DNA of 64,000 nt from Embiotoca jacksoni (Eukaryota > Chordata > Actinopteri > Embiotocidae): the NCBI GenBank assembly GCA_022577435.1, contig JAKOON010000006.1, positions 4,123,001-4,187,000 on the forward strand, in the 5' to 3' direction. Positions 11,553-24,074 of the stretch are shown here, piece by piece. The stretch's first letter is position 1, and the number at the start of each line of letters is the position of its first letter. The position numbers were made by a program, and so were the translations under genes. Below the pieces are notes generated by a model. The model worked only from the letters and a program-made list of their open reading frames with translations, did not search any database and was not told the origin of the DNA.

Positions 11553-13476
11553 CTAGAGAGCTGAAGAGAGCTCACCACCGATGTCAGCCATGATGCTGTG
11601 AATCCAGAGGTCCTTTTCCTCCAACGTGGTGTCCACCAGGTAAACGGTCAACCTACGCTCCCACAGCTCACCTTTGACCTCCGGCAACTCCTGCACGCCC
11701 TCCACCTGAGCAACCAGCGCTCGCTTCTCCACGTGATTTCTGAACAACATGGAGGCCTCCTCGGACCACTGGTGCTGCGTCATACCTGTAATAATGAACA
11801 CGGGGATAAACCAGCGGTTTGTGGACACATACGAAGCCGAGTGTCGAGTAGGGCTGGCAGATGTATCGACTTTTCAAGCTACATCGACATATTTTCAAAC
11901 GAGATTTAGAATGAGACGATACCGTTTCTACCAATATAGTCTAATGTTGCGTTACATAACCCGTTTTTTTTTTTTTACTTTCTGTAAAGCCAATGTCTGA
12001 ATCGTTCCTCTCTCCGTGCAACCCTGCAGAGCTGGTTGGTGGTAAATCATGGGCTTCTGGTTTGGGTTGTTACTAAAAGGAAGCAGAGGAATAACTAAAC
12101 AGAAGACGCGCTGCTTAAGAGACAGAACGGGACAGTGAGAGGGAGACAAACCATCGCCAACTGCTAAACTAACGTTACCAGCTCATCCGAACAGCTTGTA
12201 AACAAACCGCGGGATCGGTCAAAAGAGTCCGTTGAAAGCAGAGAGAGAGAGAGAGAGAGAGAGCGAGCTGCGAGCGCTCGAACGATGCGGCAGGAAGAGA
12301 GTAACTCACCTGGCAGTTGTGCAGCAATGGCCTGAAACGGCAGCTGTCTGAACTCCTCTATCAGGGGCCGGATCAGAGTGCTGCGGAGCAGCTCGTGCTT
12401 GCCGTGGTCCAACTCGTAGACAGAAACCAGCCCGTTGGTCAGAATCCCCTTCACCTGCACGCGGGTACCAACTGGGCAGAGGCGGACAGCCGTTAAGTCG
12501 TCAAGACGGTAGTAGCCTCTTGTTTTTACATTTTGTTCATCACGGCGACAGCATTAAGCAGACAGCTGATGTCACATAACCCTCCACCCCCCCCCCCTCC
12601 CCTCCCCACGTTACCCTGACACAACCCGACAGGAGTTCCAGGTGACGAATCACATCAGTGCATTCATATACAAATCCTCATCGTTGAGGTGTTTACTTAG
12701 AGAACACATCGGCGCAATTGATGGGAACTCCGTATCGTAACGAATAATAGTAGTTAATACCGTTTTGAAAAAAACAAAACAAAAAAACATTCCAGTTAAT
12801 GTATGTTTTTAAGGGCAAAAAAGCTTTAAGATCTGAACAAAAATCTAAAAGCAATATTTGTTTTGTTTTTTTCCTCAACCATTTTACAGAATAAAATATT
12901 ACAACTAAACATTTGAGAGTGTCTTTTTAAATCGAGACTAGTTCATGGCTCACCAGTACAATAATGATGTTGTTTAAATATCACCTGTCAAACTTGGAGA
13001 GAAATACATTTCTTGTGCGCATAAAAGAAGTCTCAGAGCGTTTGCTTCAATTCATAAAAAAAATATGGCAGCAAAAACAAAAGTGTTGCGTTTCTATTTT
13101 TTGTTGAGTGGAGATTATGTTCCGTTTGAGGAGCGCGGACCCGTTACCATGGCAACATAATCTGTCTTGGAAGAACATCAATCTGATGTGGCCGATCTGC
13201 ACTTGAGGGATCGGTGCACCTCGAGCAGAATCCATGTCGACTTACTACAGACCAGGTTCGGTTTTAATCCTTCATCACCTACTTTTTGTCTATCTTTGCA
13301 GCGTAGACGTGTCCTTTCTCGATCCGTGTGGTTGCGTCCGTCTTCCCTGTCTGGTTGTAATAAAGAATCATCTCCCCCATCAGCACCACCAGCTTGTGCA
13401 GGTCCTGCCACGGCTGCAGCACAAAGTAACCGGGGTGGCAAGCCACTGGCACAAACACATCCATATTCTGACCGGC
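11553..13476 (-). CDS. tdrd7: tdrd7 C-terminal block: Tudor domain 3, containing the frame break
   Basis: Exons: 13283-13476 (ends phase 2), 12310-12471 and 11553-11785 (begins phase 1, contains the stop). The first carries MDVFVPVACHPGYFVLQPWQ and MILYYNQTGK. The second should open W-Y-R-V-Q-V-K-G-I-L, as in the mammalian WHRVLLKGIL stretch. The DNA instead has one extra C within the CCC at 12463-12465 (minus-strand reading). Before it the frame gives Trp-Tyr; after it the frame giving VKGILTNGLVSVYELDHGK is shifted by one. The rest of the exon and the last exon (QWSEEASMLFRNHVEKRALV) are intact, so little decay is visible. Confidence 0.85.
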
Positions 13477-13567
13477 CTGAAAAGGGGAGGAGCGCCACAA
13501 GCAGGTGTTTATTATCACAAGCGGTTGCTGAATATTTGATCACACTGACTGCTCCCGGGTTCACTTT

Positions 13568-13611
<44 letters not shown>

Positions 13612-14475
13612 GTGGAAACAGGCTAACCAGCTAGCAGACAGCTTGCTTTCACACAAGCTCAGTGTAAATAATGAATTCAGTGTATCACTTTAAATACAGT
13701 AAAAATGAAGAATCTGGAGAATACATGTCCCACTCCTTCACACACCTGGGGGAGCTCCAGCGGAGGAGGCAGTGGCAGCGGCTCCATCCCAGTTTGGGTG
13801 GTTGTGTCTTCCTCTGCTCTTTGAAGTGACAGGGTTGATGTCCTGATAGTGGGCTTTGAGATCGGGCCCCTCAGAGGCAAACTCTCCACGACGGGAGCGA
13901 GACCTAGAAATTTGGAAAACACTTAAAAATCTCAGCGGTTTCAACCCCCCTTTTCACCGTTTCCTTTCAAAATCAATGCGCTTCAATACAAATTAAAAAA
14001 AATTAAAAAAAAAAAAATTAAAAAAAAAACATTTCCCTGTGCTCAGTTTGGAGAACAAAGCACCACCGATGCCGACAGTCGGTGGGAACCGTCTCACAGC
14101 GAGAATACATTGAGGTTTTGATGAGCAGTATTACCTGCGTCTACGCCGCTGCTGCTGTTTTGTGTGGTCAGTTTCTGCCACAGCTCTGACTGGGCCAGCT
14201 GATGGTTGATGCTGTTGTGCAGCTCCAGACTGTCGACATCGATGAACAGGTACATGTAGACGAGCTTGTCCCCTTTGTGTTGGTCTAATTTCAAGATCTA
14301 CGTTGAGGGAGTAAAACAGAAGACGTATACAATGTATTCAAAGTCTGAGACCTTGAGGTCAACGTGACGGTTTTTCAGTCGCATCGACTAGTTAATTGGA
14401 TAACCTGAGTCATTAAAGGGACAGCGTGTATATCGATAAGCCTAAATATTACAACCACATGCCTAATCTTTTTTT

Positions 14476-14510
<35 letters not shown>

Positions 14511-17500
14511 CAAAACACAAAGACATTAACACTAATAAATCCTTTAAATCCTGTACGTTGTGAGTTGGAGCGGCCACAGGTCGCACACGTTCCAGCGCCC
14601 ACTTCATGGTTTGTCCTTCTTTGGACGACTGTCAGCTGGTACTCTGGACAATATACATGTTTTCAAATGACCAGTCAACCATACACCACACTGTGTCTCC
14701 AAGTCAAATCAACATCTTTTCTTAGCTGTAATTGTCGCTACAGATGTTACCTTGATTTTACAGTCTTCGGAGCTGCCGACGGCCTCCTTCACCCACATGA
14801 GGGCCTCTGGACTCCAGTCTCCCTCTGGAACGGTGACGTCAGCCAGGCGACATTTAACAGCCTGAGGAGAACACAATAATGCACTTTGGTGTGTTTTGTC
14901 AAATAACCAGTTTTAGACAAGAGTCACTAAATTAGTTGATGTGCAACAAAGTTATAGTTTCACAAAGCAGCCACATTTACAGCGATTTAAAAATCCCAAA
15001 AAGATTCCAAAGTGACTGATAAAACCTCTAAACACTATAGACAGGAACTTAACGACACTTTAAAAGAGGACAGGATGTCCCTGGGTTGGTTTGAGATTAG
15101 GATGTACAGTACACTAATTCCGCACTCAGCCACCCACCCACATATCTGACCTGTGGTGGAATGACAGCAAAGTCTTTGAGAAAAAGAGGCGGGATCTCTC
15201 GCAGATCAGTGACCTCTACAGTTGCAGGCACACCCAAATCGATGAAGAGAATGTCCATCACTCGGCTGCCGTACATGCTGGTGATCTGAAAACGAAAGCA
15301 AGTGATTGGCCAAAAAAAAAATGTAATAAACCGTCTCGCGCCAGTACTTTCTACATCCAAGTTAATTAAAGCTTTTTTTTTTATTTTCACGCCACTTAGG
15401 TGAACACATTTTTAGGATTCTGTTCTTACCTCCACTCTGGCCCACTTTCTTTTGTAGCGGGCGAGACAGAACTTTCTGGGGAAGGGTCTGGACACCAGGC
15501 ACTCAGACGTCATCTGTGAGGAACAATTACATCAACATAATTATTAAAAGCTTCTCCAATTCCACAGAGGGAAAGCCGAGTTCTGTACGACAACACGCAG
15601 AGCAGCTGTAGGAAACACTCCACCCGTGAAAAGACTGATGAGTAGAATTGTGACGCCGCTTCTGTATTACACAGAGAACACTTTAGGTGAGACTTCAGTC
15701 GGAAGTTTCAGAAAGGTAAGATCAAGTCTAAGTTATCCGACAAAGGGAAAGTAATTACTTACAATCTTAGTTGGCGGTTGCTAGCTTAGCTTTAGCACTA
15801 ATGGGTGAAGACCAAGAGTCGTAATCCATCTCAAAGGTCTTGTTTTCCTCTCTTGCAGCATTTTAAATGCTACAGTAAATGACATATAACGCACTCTGAA
15901 GTCTTGTGTACCTGAGAGACGAAGAAGGCCTCCGTTTCTTCCAGTAACTTGCTCAGTCTTGCCGTTCCTCGGGAGGGCAGCTGGCAGTACATGATGCCAT
16001 CTGCACACACATTGGTGACACATGCATCCTGGTAGGCATTATTTACCTACAGGCAGCAGATAGATCCATGTTAATGTTTGGGGGGGAAAGACAAAACACA
16101 ACTGTGTGCCACTGAGACCTGACAAAGTGCTGCTTGGACTCCATGCGGATGGAAACCTGCACAGCTCAAACACACAGACAAGACAGAACGGTACAATAGC
16201 ACCACTCGGTGGTAGTGCTGAATAAAACAAATTCAAATGATAGAAATTATAGAAAACAAACTCCCCACCCGTTGACTGCTATTTGAATGCTGAGCACAAA
16301 AATGTGAACATACAGTCAGTGGGTTGTTCATGGTCTTGTCCTGCGCAGCCTTCAGGCAGGTGGAGTTGACGTTGACGTCATCATCCTGTGAAGTATCATA
16401 CAGTATCGCCACAGGCATTTCATTCTGTTGACACGGCTCCAGTGTTTCCATCAGCAGGATCTTTCCAACAGCCAACTTGTCCAGGATGGACAGCACCGAT
16501 GGATGGGAGCTGAACGCCTCCAGGCCTGACAGGAGGAAGATAAAGGGAGGAGAAATATAGTGGGGAAGAGTCAGGGACATGAGTGACTCCTTATTTATAA
16601 TGTACTGCATAATGTTTCATCACTTGTCTACAGATGGGAGTTTGCTCTGCTGCGTTTACCTCCATCAGGTGCATAAAAACAAGTCATTTACTAATCTTCT
16701 ACGTACCTGCAAGCCTGACATTAGTGGCTTGAAAGGGCAGAGAGAGGAAGTCCGGGTGCAGCTCCAGCAGATTATTCTCACTGGTCTCCACAGAGAAGCC
16801 ATGATCCATGTAGTATACCTGACCGACACACAAAAGGTCTTTATTTGCAAAAGTACTGACCCATGCAGCATTTGTTCCTCCAACAAAATGAAAAGTCAAT
16901 TCGACCCAGTCGACATTTCCGAATCAAATAAATCACGAAGAGCTATACAAAAAAAAAAAAAAAAAAAAAACATCCATAGAAATTGAAAACAACGAGGTTA
17001 CCTTGACCTTGTCGGGGCCCATGACCTCCATGACCTGAGCTCTGGCCAGCTCATCTCTGTCCTCCCCTCTGACTGCTGCCAGCTGACCAACAGTGGGGTT
17101 GGACAAAAGGCGCTGCCTGGAGCTTTGGTTGTACAGCAAATGCATTGCGTCCTCCATGGTTTCCTGGGCGTTGGAGTAGTTCTCACCAACATACCTGAAC
17201 AGAGACTTTTTCAATCTGTGCCTGGCAAGCCTCTAAAATAGTAACCCCAGTATTGCATTTACCAAATGAAGAGGAAAATGTTACAGCACAGAGAACAAAA
17301 GGTGAAGCAGGAGCTCATCTATTTGTCATCTTGTGTTTGCATCAAAGTTGGAGTTTAAGATATTAAAATGATTCCTTGCACATCCGAGTGAACCTGAACG
17401 TGTTACTAATTGTGTAGAAATATGTAAAAAGGTTATGTTCATGTGACTTGGTATTATTTGGAACAATTCTAATGATAAGTGACAATGTGGGACACTCCAG

Positions 17501-20500
17501 GAAGCCATTCAGTCTAACAGATGATTAAAAGTCACCTACATGACTCACAAGAGTATCAAGAGCCGGAAATATTAGGTAATGAAAGTTTTTCTTTAAACTA
17601 TTCTTCAAATCTTCTCATTGGCCCCGTCTTTTGTGAGTACCCACATTAAAAAGAAAAGTGATAGATTTTACAGAGAGAGACAACTGAAAGTACACTCATG
17701 TCTGCCTGAATGAGGCGTATCCTACCTTACAGTAACAGCATTACTGCTCTTGACCTCAGTAACCAGCACTGAGGAGTACTGCTGTGAGGGGAGAACCAGA
17801 CAGGGAGGAACCTCAGAGCCCAGAACCTCCAGACCAGAAGGGAGCGGATGGTTTCTGCACTGCTGGCCTTCTTCATCGTCCGTGGGCTCCACGTCTGCTC
17901 TCCTCGACAAGATGGCCTGACCGCAGTACAGTGCATCACCAACAAACACATTAATATCTACATGTAAAAATTTAAAGCCAAATGGGTAAGCAGGAAGAAC
18001 TGAATGTGACACGAGAGAGGAAATCATTATTACAACAGTTGAAAACTATTCCGTTTTTTGTTTTTTTTCTAACAGCAATCATCATTGGAACCTGTTACTT
18101 GTCTTGGAGCAAGATTTACTTATTTACCCACAACAGAGAGAGTGATACGTGTGAGGAGAACCAAAAGGATCCTCCAAAGTGGTTTCAGACCACTTCAGTG
18201 GTTTTTTTCTTAGCCATAAAGTCCCGAGACAATTTTCAGCAATTTTTGTGCCACTCAAATACATTTTACAAAAAAATAGCACAGTGATCCACAATACCTT
18301 CATGCGCTGTAAAAAAAAAAAAAAAACACAAAATAAAACCTGAAACAAAAGTGCAAATAGGGCTAAAAACCCAATGAAATAAAAAAGCAAACTTACCTCG
18401 CCTCCTGGCATATATCCTTTTCAAATACTTTTAAACCTGTGATGCTCATCATTTTTAAAGAATCTTAACTGAATTGTGTGAAATATAAAATAAACAGTCA
18501 GACTTGTCTAATCCTAAGCGTTTACTGTCACGACAAGCTGGCAGCAAACGGCTAATGCAGGCGCGCTACCTCATGGAAAACGCATGTCCTTCAAAATAAA
18601 AGTACAGCAGCACAAGTTGTGTAAACTTCAAAATAAATGTTTGACTTTTTTCTTCCACACACACACACACGGACCAGGCGACCCAACAGTTAAGAAACAC
18701 TGGTTTAAGACGTACTCAGCTCGTATATGTTGACGTGATTACACACCGTGCCGTCCCGTTCTCTTACCTTCTTCTTGTTGTGGGGTAAAGGGTACTCCAC
18801 GTGGCATATATCAAGCAAATTGGACAAATTGCCCAGCAGATCCTCTGGAAAAGGTATTTTGTAAGTCTCGATAAAAAGTTGGGGCAAAGCGTGGGCCCAC
18901 AGACCGTGACTGTACTTGGACAGGAGCTCCTTCATTCTGTGGCGCACCTCAGCCGACACGACGACAGCGGGCGGTTTTGAGGGAGGACAGGCGGCCGGCT
19001 TGGACAGCGAGGAGAATTTGGCCTTCAAAAGGGGTAAAATGTCACAGTCGGCTTGGAGGGAGGAAGCTCCAGCTGAAGTGTTTGATGCCAGGCAATTCCA
19101 GGTAGGGGCCAGCGGCCGAGCGGTTTGGTGCCGACTAATGTTGGCTGAAGGCAATTTGTCAGCTTCTTTACAATCCCCTTTGGCATATGCTGCATGATCG
19201 CCACACGGGGACAGTCGGGGAGCGAGAGCCGGGTTGTGCCCGGGGCTTCGTAATGTGACGAAGCCTGAAGACAAGGCAGCAGCCGGTTGAGGAGGAAAAA
19301 TAAAAGTGGGCTTAGCCAGCGGGCTTTGTGGAGAAACTTTCGGTCTAGAGACAGGAGAAGTGGGGCGAGGTGTAGAAAGCTGTTCCGGTGCTGAGGGGCA
19401 TGAAGGAGAAGGTGCAGCGTTAGAGCTGGAGTTGATGTTTGATGACCGAGAGGACTCGGTGGAGCTACTCGAAGGGACCGCAGAGGGTTTGGGAGGCAGA
19501 GGAGGAAAAATCAGCCGGTCAGCTCGGTTGGTGCTGGAAGGTTGTTCCACCTGTCGAGGTCAGACGAGCAGGAAACAAAACGGAAGATTTGAAATTGGGT
19601 ATGAAATTCTTAAAACAAGATACTAAACTCCCTTAACTATTGGAAAAAAAAACAGCAACACAGATTTCTCAAAACAATTGAATCACATTTCCAAACAATA
19701 ATACCGTTTCCAGAATTGCCACATACTGAATTTAGACTGCAGTACAACAAAGTCAATAGAAAAACCCCAGAGACACAGAGTCCCCTTATGAAATGTGACT
19801 GATGTAGTTGGGATATTGCTCTTAAAAGTACGTGGAGGCATGTTTTCACACACAAAAGCCGCTGACTCACCATACAGACGTGCGTCCACTTCTCCAGGTC
19901 TATGAGCACCTGAGGGTGGAGCTTCTGACCGAACGTGTCACCGTAGACCTCCGGCAGCTTTGACATCCACAGTCCACTGCAGAACTTCTGCAGGAGCCGA
20001 CTTATTTTGTTCTGCGTCACGACCTCGTCGTACAGACATAACTGCGAGGAGAGATTTAAGACATTTGATCACTTGCCATGGACGGATTGAACGTTTTCGA
20101 GGACGTTACGCCTCATCGTCATGTCTCAGTTGGTCCAGTTAGTTATTACGAAGACAGTTAGTATGTTTTACAATGTAGACTCCATTTTTTTTTTTTTTTT
20201 TTTTTTTTTCCAGACAGCAACTGTCCACGCCACCAGAGACCTTGAAGGCATTACTCCGCCGATAAGGTTGGAAAATTGTCCAATGTGATAGAAATGTATG
20301 GTGGACACAATGCAGAGTAAGCAGAGAGAGCAGTTCTTCTGTACCTGGGATGCGCTGCGTCTGGACACTTGTTCAGGCGGCACCTCTGGAAGAAGACGCA
20401 AACATGACATCAGTGGTCAGTCTGAAGCAGCTTCATTTCCATAATTCCACCGAGTTATTTGTTTCGGCGGTGTTGTCACATTTTGATATTACACACTGTA

Positions 20501-23160
20501 ATAGTTTCCTGCAGTGACCAGTGAAAACACCTCTCAGTGTGCCTTTTGCTCCTCTTCAGAAAACACTTCTGACAGTGACAGACTGAGAACCATATGGGTC
20601 TTTACTGGGGCCAAGAACAACTTTTTTTATTTTTTATTTTTATCCGTTTTGACTTGCCTTTGATTGTGAATTCATTTGAGCATTTTCATGCTTTATTTGA
20701 TCAGGACATTGGAGACTGACAGGAAATGACACAGTAAATGATTTAAACCAGAGACTCCTCGCTGTTTACGGAAGACACGTTTGTGTTTGATGCGTCCTTC
20801 AAATTGCCTGTCAGGTCACTCCACCACTGATTAATTTATACCCATCATTTTATCTGTATTATTGCAATATTGTCTCTCTATTCATAATTTCTTTGGTTTG
20901 TTTGTTTTTGTACTGCATCAACTAGAGAGCTCATATTTGAATACATTTTACTTACTGAATCAATCTTTATTGGCTACATAAAGCTGGATTCATCTTTGAT
21001 TATTGTGACATTTTGTCTTTTTAAGCCAGTCATTTCATAAAAAGTCACATTTCAATTAGACACTGGTTGAACTTAATTAATTCAGACTGAAAGGAAATAC
21101 TTCAAAAAGAGACACAAACCACGAAGTTCTCACTTACCTCTGGAACTGTTGCAGTTCGCTGAACTCTTCTCTCTCCTGTTGACAACAAAGCAGTCTTTAA
21201 ACACAATGTGCATTTCACACTCCGTGCCGCAGTTTCTGACACAATAATAAGCTGAAAAGAAGATTCAACAAAATGGTTCAGACAGGCTTGAACGAATGTC
21301 TGAACCATTTTGTTCTGGTTTTATATCACATTTCCATAAAATTGTTTAATGCTGTCTTAATGTTGGTATTTTGAGACTCTACTGGAAAAACTGTTTGGAG
21401 CAGAGGGCTGGAGTCTGAGATGTCTGCAGCACTGCTAATACTTTAAAAAAAATAAAAATAATCAAAAATGCTGTTTGCTCATTTTTATATGTATGTAGTT
21501 ATGATTCACACACTTAAAATTTACAAACGACAGATATTATCAGAAAAGAAGGTTGTTTGTTAAGATGATTTTAGCTGCATTTGTCCACGTGTCCGTTCAC
21601 CTGCTGGATAGGACGTTCTGTTTCACAGCTGGTTGAGGAGCCGGTTGTCTTCGTTCAACAGGAGTGATGGAGCTGAACTTCTGGTCAAACTGCCTGATGT
21701 TTGGGAAGCAAGCAAACATTTTGATTGATATGTTTTAGAATCCTTTTTTTTTTTTTTTTGGAAACGTTGATTCCAGAAAGCCATCACTTCTTCTTGAGCT
21801 ATTTTTTTTTTTTTCCCTTGTAGAATCACCAGCCTCCAGGTGTAGCGGCTGCAAATCATTTCTTGACATTATTCTACGATGCTTCCATTGTGTACCTGTA
21901 GTCTCCTGAAGCACTGAAGCCTCTGTGGCCACCACGGGACTGAGAGCGGGCTGCTGGTAGGGCACTACCAGCGCAGGGTTGGCGGAGGGAGGACCTTGGC
22001 CTCACTAAAAGCATCGACAGAGGGATAATAAATCAGATTAAAGTCATAGAAAAAGAAAAAGAAAAAAAAAGGCTGGATGAATGATGAGGGATCACCAAGA
22101 AGGATTTTGGAGGTTTATGTTCCCACCTCTCCTTTCTATCAGAGACCCTTATATACTGTTTGGAGAGAGACTCCTTCTAACGTATCCGTTTATTTAAAAA
22201 GGTGTTTGCTCGTAGAGCCGAGATTTAGGAGACAAAAGCTGTGACAAGTGTCCCCTACCGTTGAGCATGAACGGGTTGGATGGCTTGAATCTCATCTTGC
22301 AGTTGACGAATTGGGAGCGACCGGATTTCTTGGAGCTCCTCTGCCTGGCAACCAGCTCAGCGATGTGGGCCGTCTCCTGACACACTGCAGCGAAGCATTT
22401 CAACTGCGGAACAGATTCATCGATACGTTTACAGACACGCGACTTTTTAGTCAAGTCAGCGGATTTTTCTGAACCACAAAACAATTGTTTTTGTTCGCAG
22501 ACGGACCGTGCAGAGCAAACAACGTCCCCATCTCGAAGGTTGTAGCTTCAGACCCGCTTCCCGTGAGCTTTGCTGAACGCGAGAGCTTTAGAAGTTTGAT
22601 GGCATTTCTTCGGCCGCGGGCTTGCGGTCCTATCAAGAAAAACTATCACCGCTAAACTTGGAGAAATTCTGCGTTGATACTGCCAGCGAGTCGCACACTG
22701 CAAGAGTTTAATTAGATAATGTTGTGGTTTCTACCTCACTCGGAGCAAATCAAGACAAAAACACAGTTGGAAAAAGCATCCGCGGGTCTCTCCTTCAGGT
22801 TCTTGTGTTTGTATGTATGTGTGTGTGCTTCTTGCTTTTCTATTTCTATTACTTCTATTCACAGTGATGGAGATGTTTTGAATTGAGTAAAAAAAAATTT
22901 TAAAAAAGCAAGACGTAAGTCTTAAACCTCGGTCAACTCCCGGCAGCAGTACTGACCTCGCCCGTGCGGTACTCCAGGCGCACCACGGAGGGGATGCTCC
23001 TGAGGTAGTCCTCCAGCTTGGAGAAGCCCAGCTTCTTCAGCGGGATGGTCTCCCCGCACAGAGATCGATACTCTGACTGGAGGCTGGAAATCGACACGCC
23101 GGTCTTGCTGGACTGGAGCACCGACCGCAACATTTTCTTGATGGACTCGCTGTCTGACAT
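11553..23160 (-). CDS. tdrd7: Tudor domain-containing protein 7 (21 coding exons, one exon out of phase by 1 base)
   Basis: TDRD7 is a cytoplasmic RNA-granule scaffold needed for chromatoid body/nuage assembly in germ cells and for lens integrity. LOTUS domains bind RNA or Vasa-type helicases; Tudor domains bind methylated arginine. The start is ATG at 23158-23160 (MSDSESIKKM), aligning with the family N-terminus; the stop is TAG at 11553-11555. The modelled product is about 1,221 aa versus about 1,098 in human, the excess lying mainly in a long Ser/Pro-rich linker. Exons are listed under the three blocks below. All junctions agree in phase except across the 162-nt exon 12310-12471, which is one base too long: the preceding exon ends in phase 2, the next begins in phase 1, and 161 nt would fit. 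Either this is an assembly/read error or the allele is broken. All other exons are intact. Confidence 0.93.
12239..12264. repeat. (GA)n microsatellite
   Basis: A run of GA dinucleotides just downstream (minus-strand sense) of the tdrd7 exon at 12310-12471. Confidence 0.85.
13569..13611. repeat. (AC)n microsatellite
   Basis: About 21 AC units in the tdrd7 intron between exons 13746-13903 and 13283-13476. Confidence 0.95.
13746..17916 (-). CDS. tdrd7: tdrd7 middle block: Tudor domains 1 and 2
   Basis: Exons: 17726-17916, 17002-17194, 16707-16818, 16314-16525, 15912-16046, 15430-15513, 15151-15285, 14751-14861, 14135-14297 and 13746-13903. Tudor 1 spans the end of 17002-17194 and 16707-16818 (NPTVGQLAAVRGEDRDELAR, then VYYMDHGF), followed by ILYDTSQDDDVNVNSTCLKA in 16314-16525. 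Tudor 2 spans 15430-15513 and 15151-15285 (FCLARYKRKWARVE, then VMDILFIDLG and LREIPPLFL). The VYYMDHG and ILFIDLG strands mark Tudor barrels. Each exon is a near line-by-line match to remembered mammalian TDRD7. Confidence 0.93.
14481..14509. repeat. (GT)n microsatellite
   Basis: About 14 GT units in a tdrd7 intron. Confidence 0.95.
18768..23160 (-). CDS. tdrd7: tdrd7 N-terminal block: three LOTUS (OST-HTH) domains
   Basis: Exons: 22957-23175 (CDS from 23160), 22259-22403, 21896-22004, 21601-21693, 21138-21175, 20345-20385, 19871-20041 and 18768-19550. LOTUS 1 (residues about 3-70) reads through LKKLGFSKLEDYLRSIPSVV. The next exon carries HIAELVARQRSSKKSGR, a stretch strongly conserved in TDRD7. 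LOTUS 2 lies in 19871-20041 (residues about 211-267, with GLWMSKLPEVYGDTFG). LOTUS 3 is the last 60 or so codons of 18768-19550 (residues about 466-528, with GLWAHALPQLF). The 783-nt exon is unusually large for this gene and mostly encodes a low-complexity Ser/Pro/Ala linker. The four small exons between LOTUS 1 and 2 encode poorly conserved basic, Ser-rich sequence and rest mainly on splice signals and phase. Confidence 0.88.
21267..21314. repeat. Perfect 18-bp inverted repeat (hairpin) in a tdrd7 intron
   Basis: The left arm AACAAAATGGTTCAGACA (21267-21284) and right arm TGTCTGAACCATTTTGTT (21297-21314) are exact reverse complements with a 12-nt spacer. It lies about 90 bp upstream of the tdrd7 exon 21138-21175, so it would fold in the pre-mRNA near that acceptor. 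The stem is shorter than a usual microRNA precursor. It may be a palindromic mobile-element end or a chance foldback. Confidence 0.85.
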
Positions 23161-23996
23161 CTCGGCGTCCGGGGACTGAAACAGAAACATGACATTTATT
23201 ATTATTATTATTATTTTTTTTTTTCTGAACTATGCCCAGTATATTAAAAAAAAAAGAAGCTCCATTTCTCCTGCTTTTAACTTTGGTAGGCACCAACAGG
23301 TCAAATCGACACGATGAGAAGTATAAAGTACTTCCACTTTCTACGAAGGTGTTCTGCTTGTAAATTTACAGTTTGAAGAAAGGAGCGCGTGAAAATGAGA
23401 CTTGAACCGAGCGAGTTCAAAGAAATCTTAGCAAATATGCGCGACACGATGCGAGCTGCCATTGACGTACCGGATGGTGAAAAAAAAAAAAAAAAAAAAA
23501 AGGGTGTTTCCTGTACTGATCGAAAAAAAGATCCAACAACACTGTGTTTAACTAGAAACACGAAGAGTGGGCATTTAGTTAACAACAGACGAGAACAGTT
23601 CGTCTCCGAGCTAAGTTAGCGGAACCGAATCTGCAGGGGGGGGGAAGAACTAGTCGAGACTAGACTCGGCTTTCTTAAACGCACGACGGGACGAGGAGGT
23701 CAGCAGCTAAAACTACACGTGTCGATGAAGAACACTTAATTTGGTGCGTTTATTTTTCCGCGTCGCTACAAAACGGTTAAAACCGCGGCGATTTTAAGCC
23801 CCGAGCTTTCGGGTCGAAAACTCCCGCAGAGAAAATGGCCAACGGTCCGCCGTCGCCTGTTGGGACATCGCGGACGTTGACTTAACGGCTAAACTGATTT
23901 TGTTTGCAAGCACATGTCGAAAATTTAAAAAAAAAAAAAAGTCTACAAATTTTGGGTCCGCGGTTGACCTTTCGTCAACGAGACGAACTTATTTAC

Positions 23997-24074
23997 CTTG
24001 CGCAGATACGGCAGCTTGCGATTTAACGAGCAGCTGAGGTGTTCGGATGTTACCTGAGGGTTTTTTTTTTTATA
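23997..24074 (-). promoter_or_regulatory. Candidate tdrd7 promoter and short 5' UTR exon
   Basis: On the minus strand a TATA-like TATAAAA sits at 24068-24074, followed after about 75 nt by a good donor CGCAAG|GTAAATAAG (exon edge 23997). This would give a short untranslated first exon joined to the acceptor before 23175, which is 15 nt upstream of the tdrd7 start codon. The surrounding 23.7-24.1 kb is relatively CpG-rich. This is inferred only; the TATA-like motif is followed by a long A run that may be fortuitous. Confidence 0.35.

Noticed and set aside
12452..12471. Alternative acceptor CGCGTGCAG|GTGAAG to explain the tdrd7 phase problem
   Set aside because: It would need the preceding exon to end in phase 0, but its only good donor (GTAGGT) leaves phase 2, and it would drop the conserved Trp-aromatic-Arg-Val segment.
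13167..13634. 155-codon plus-strand open frame
   Set aside because: It is a shadow opposite the tdrd7 exon 13283-13476 and runs into the AC microsatellite.
21267..21314. Intronic hairpin as a microRNA gene
   Set aside because: The 48-nt foldback is shorter than normal microRNA precursors and is perfectly paired; recorded as an inverted repeat only.
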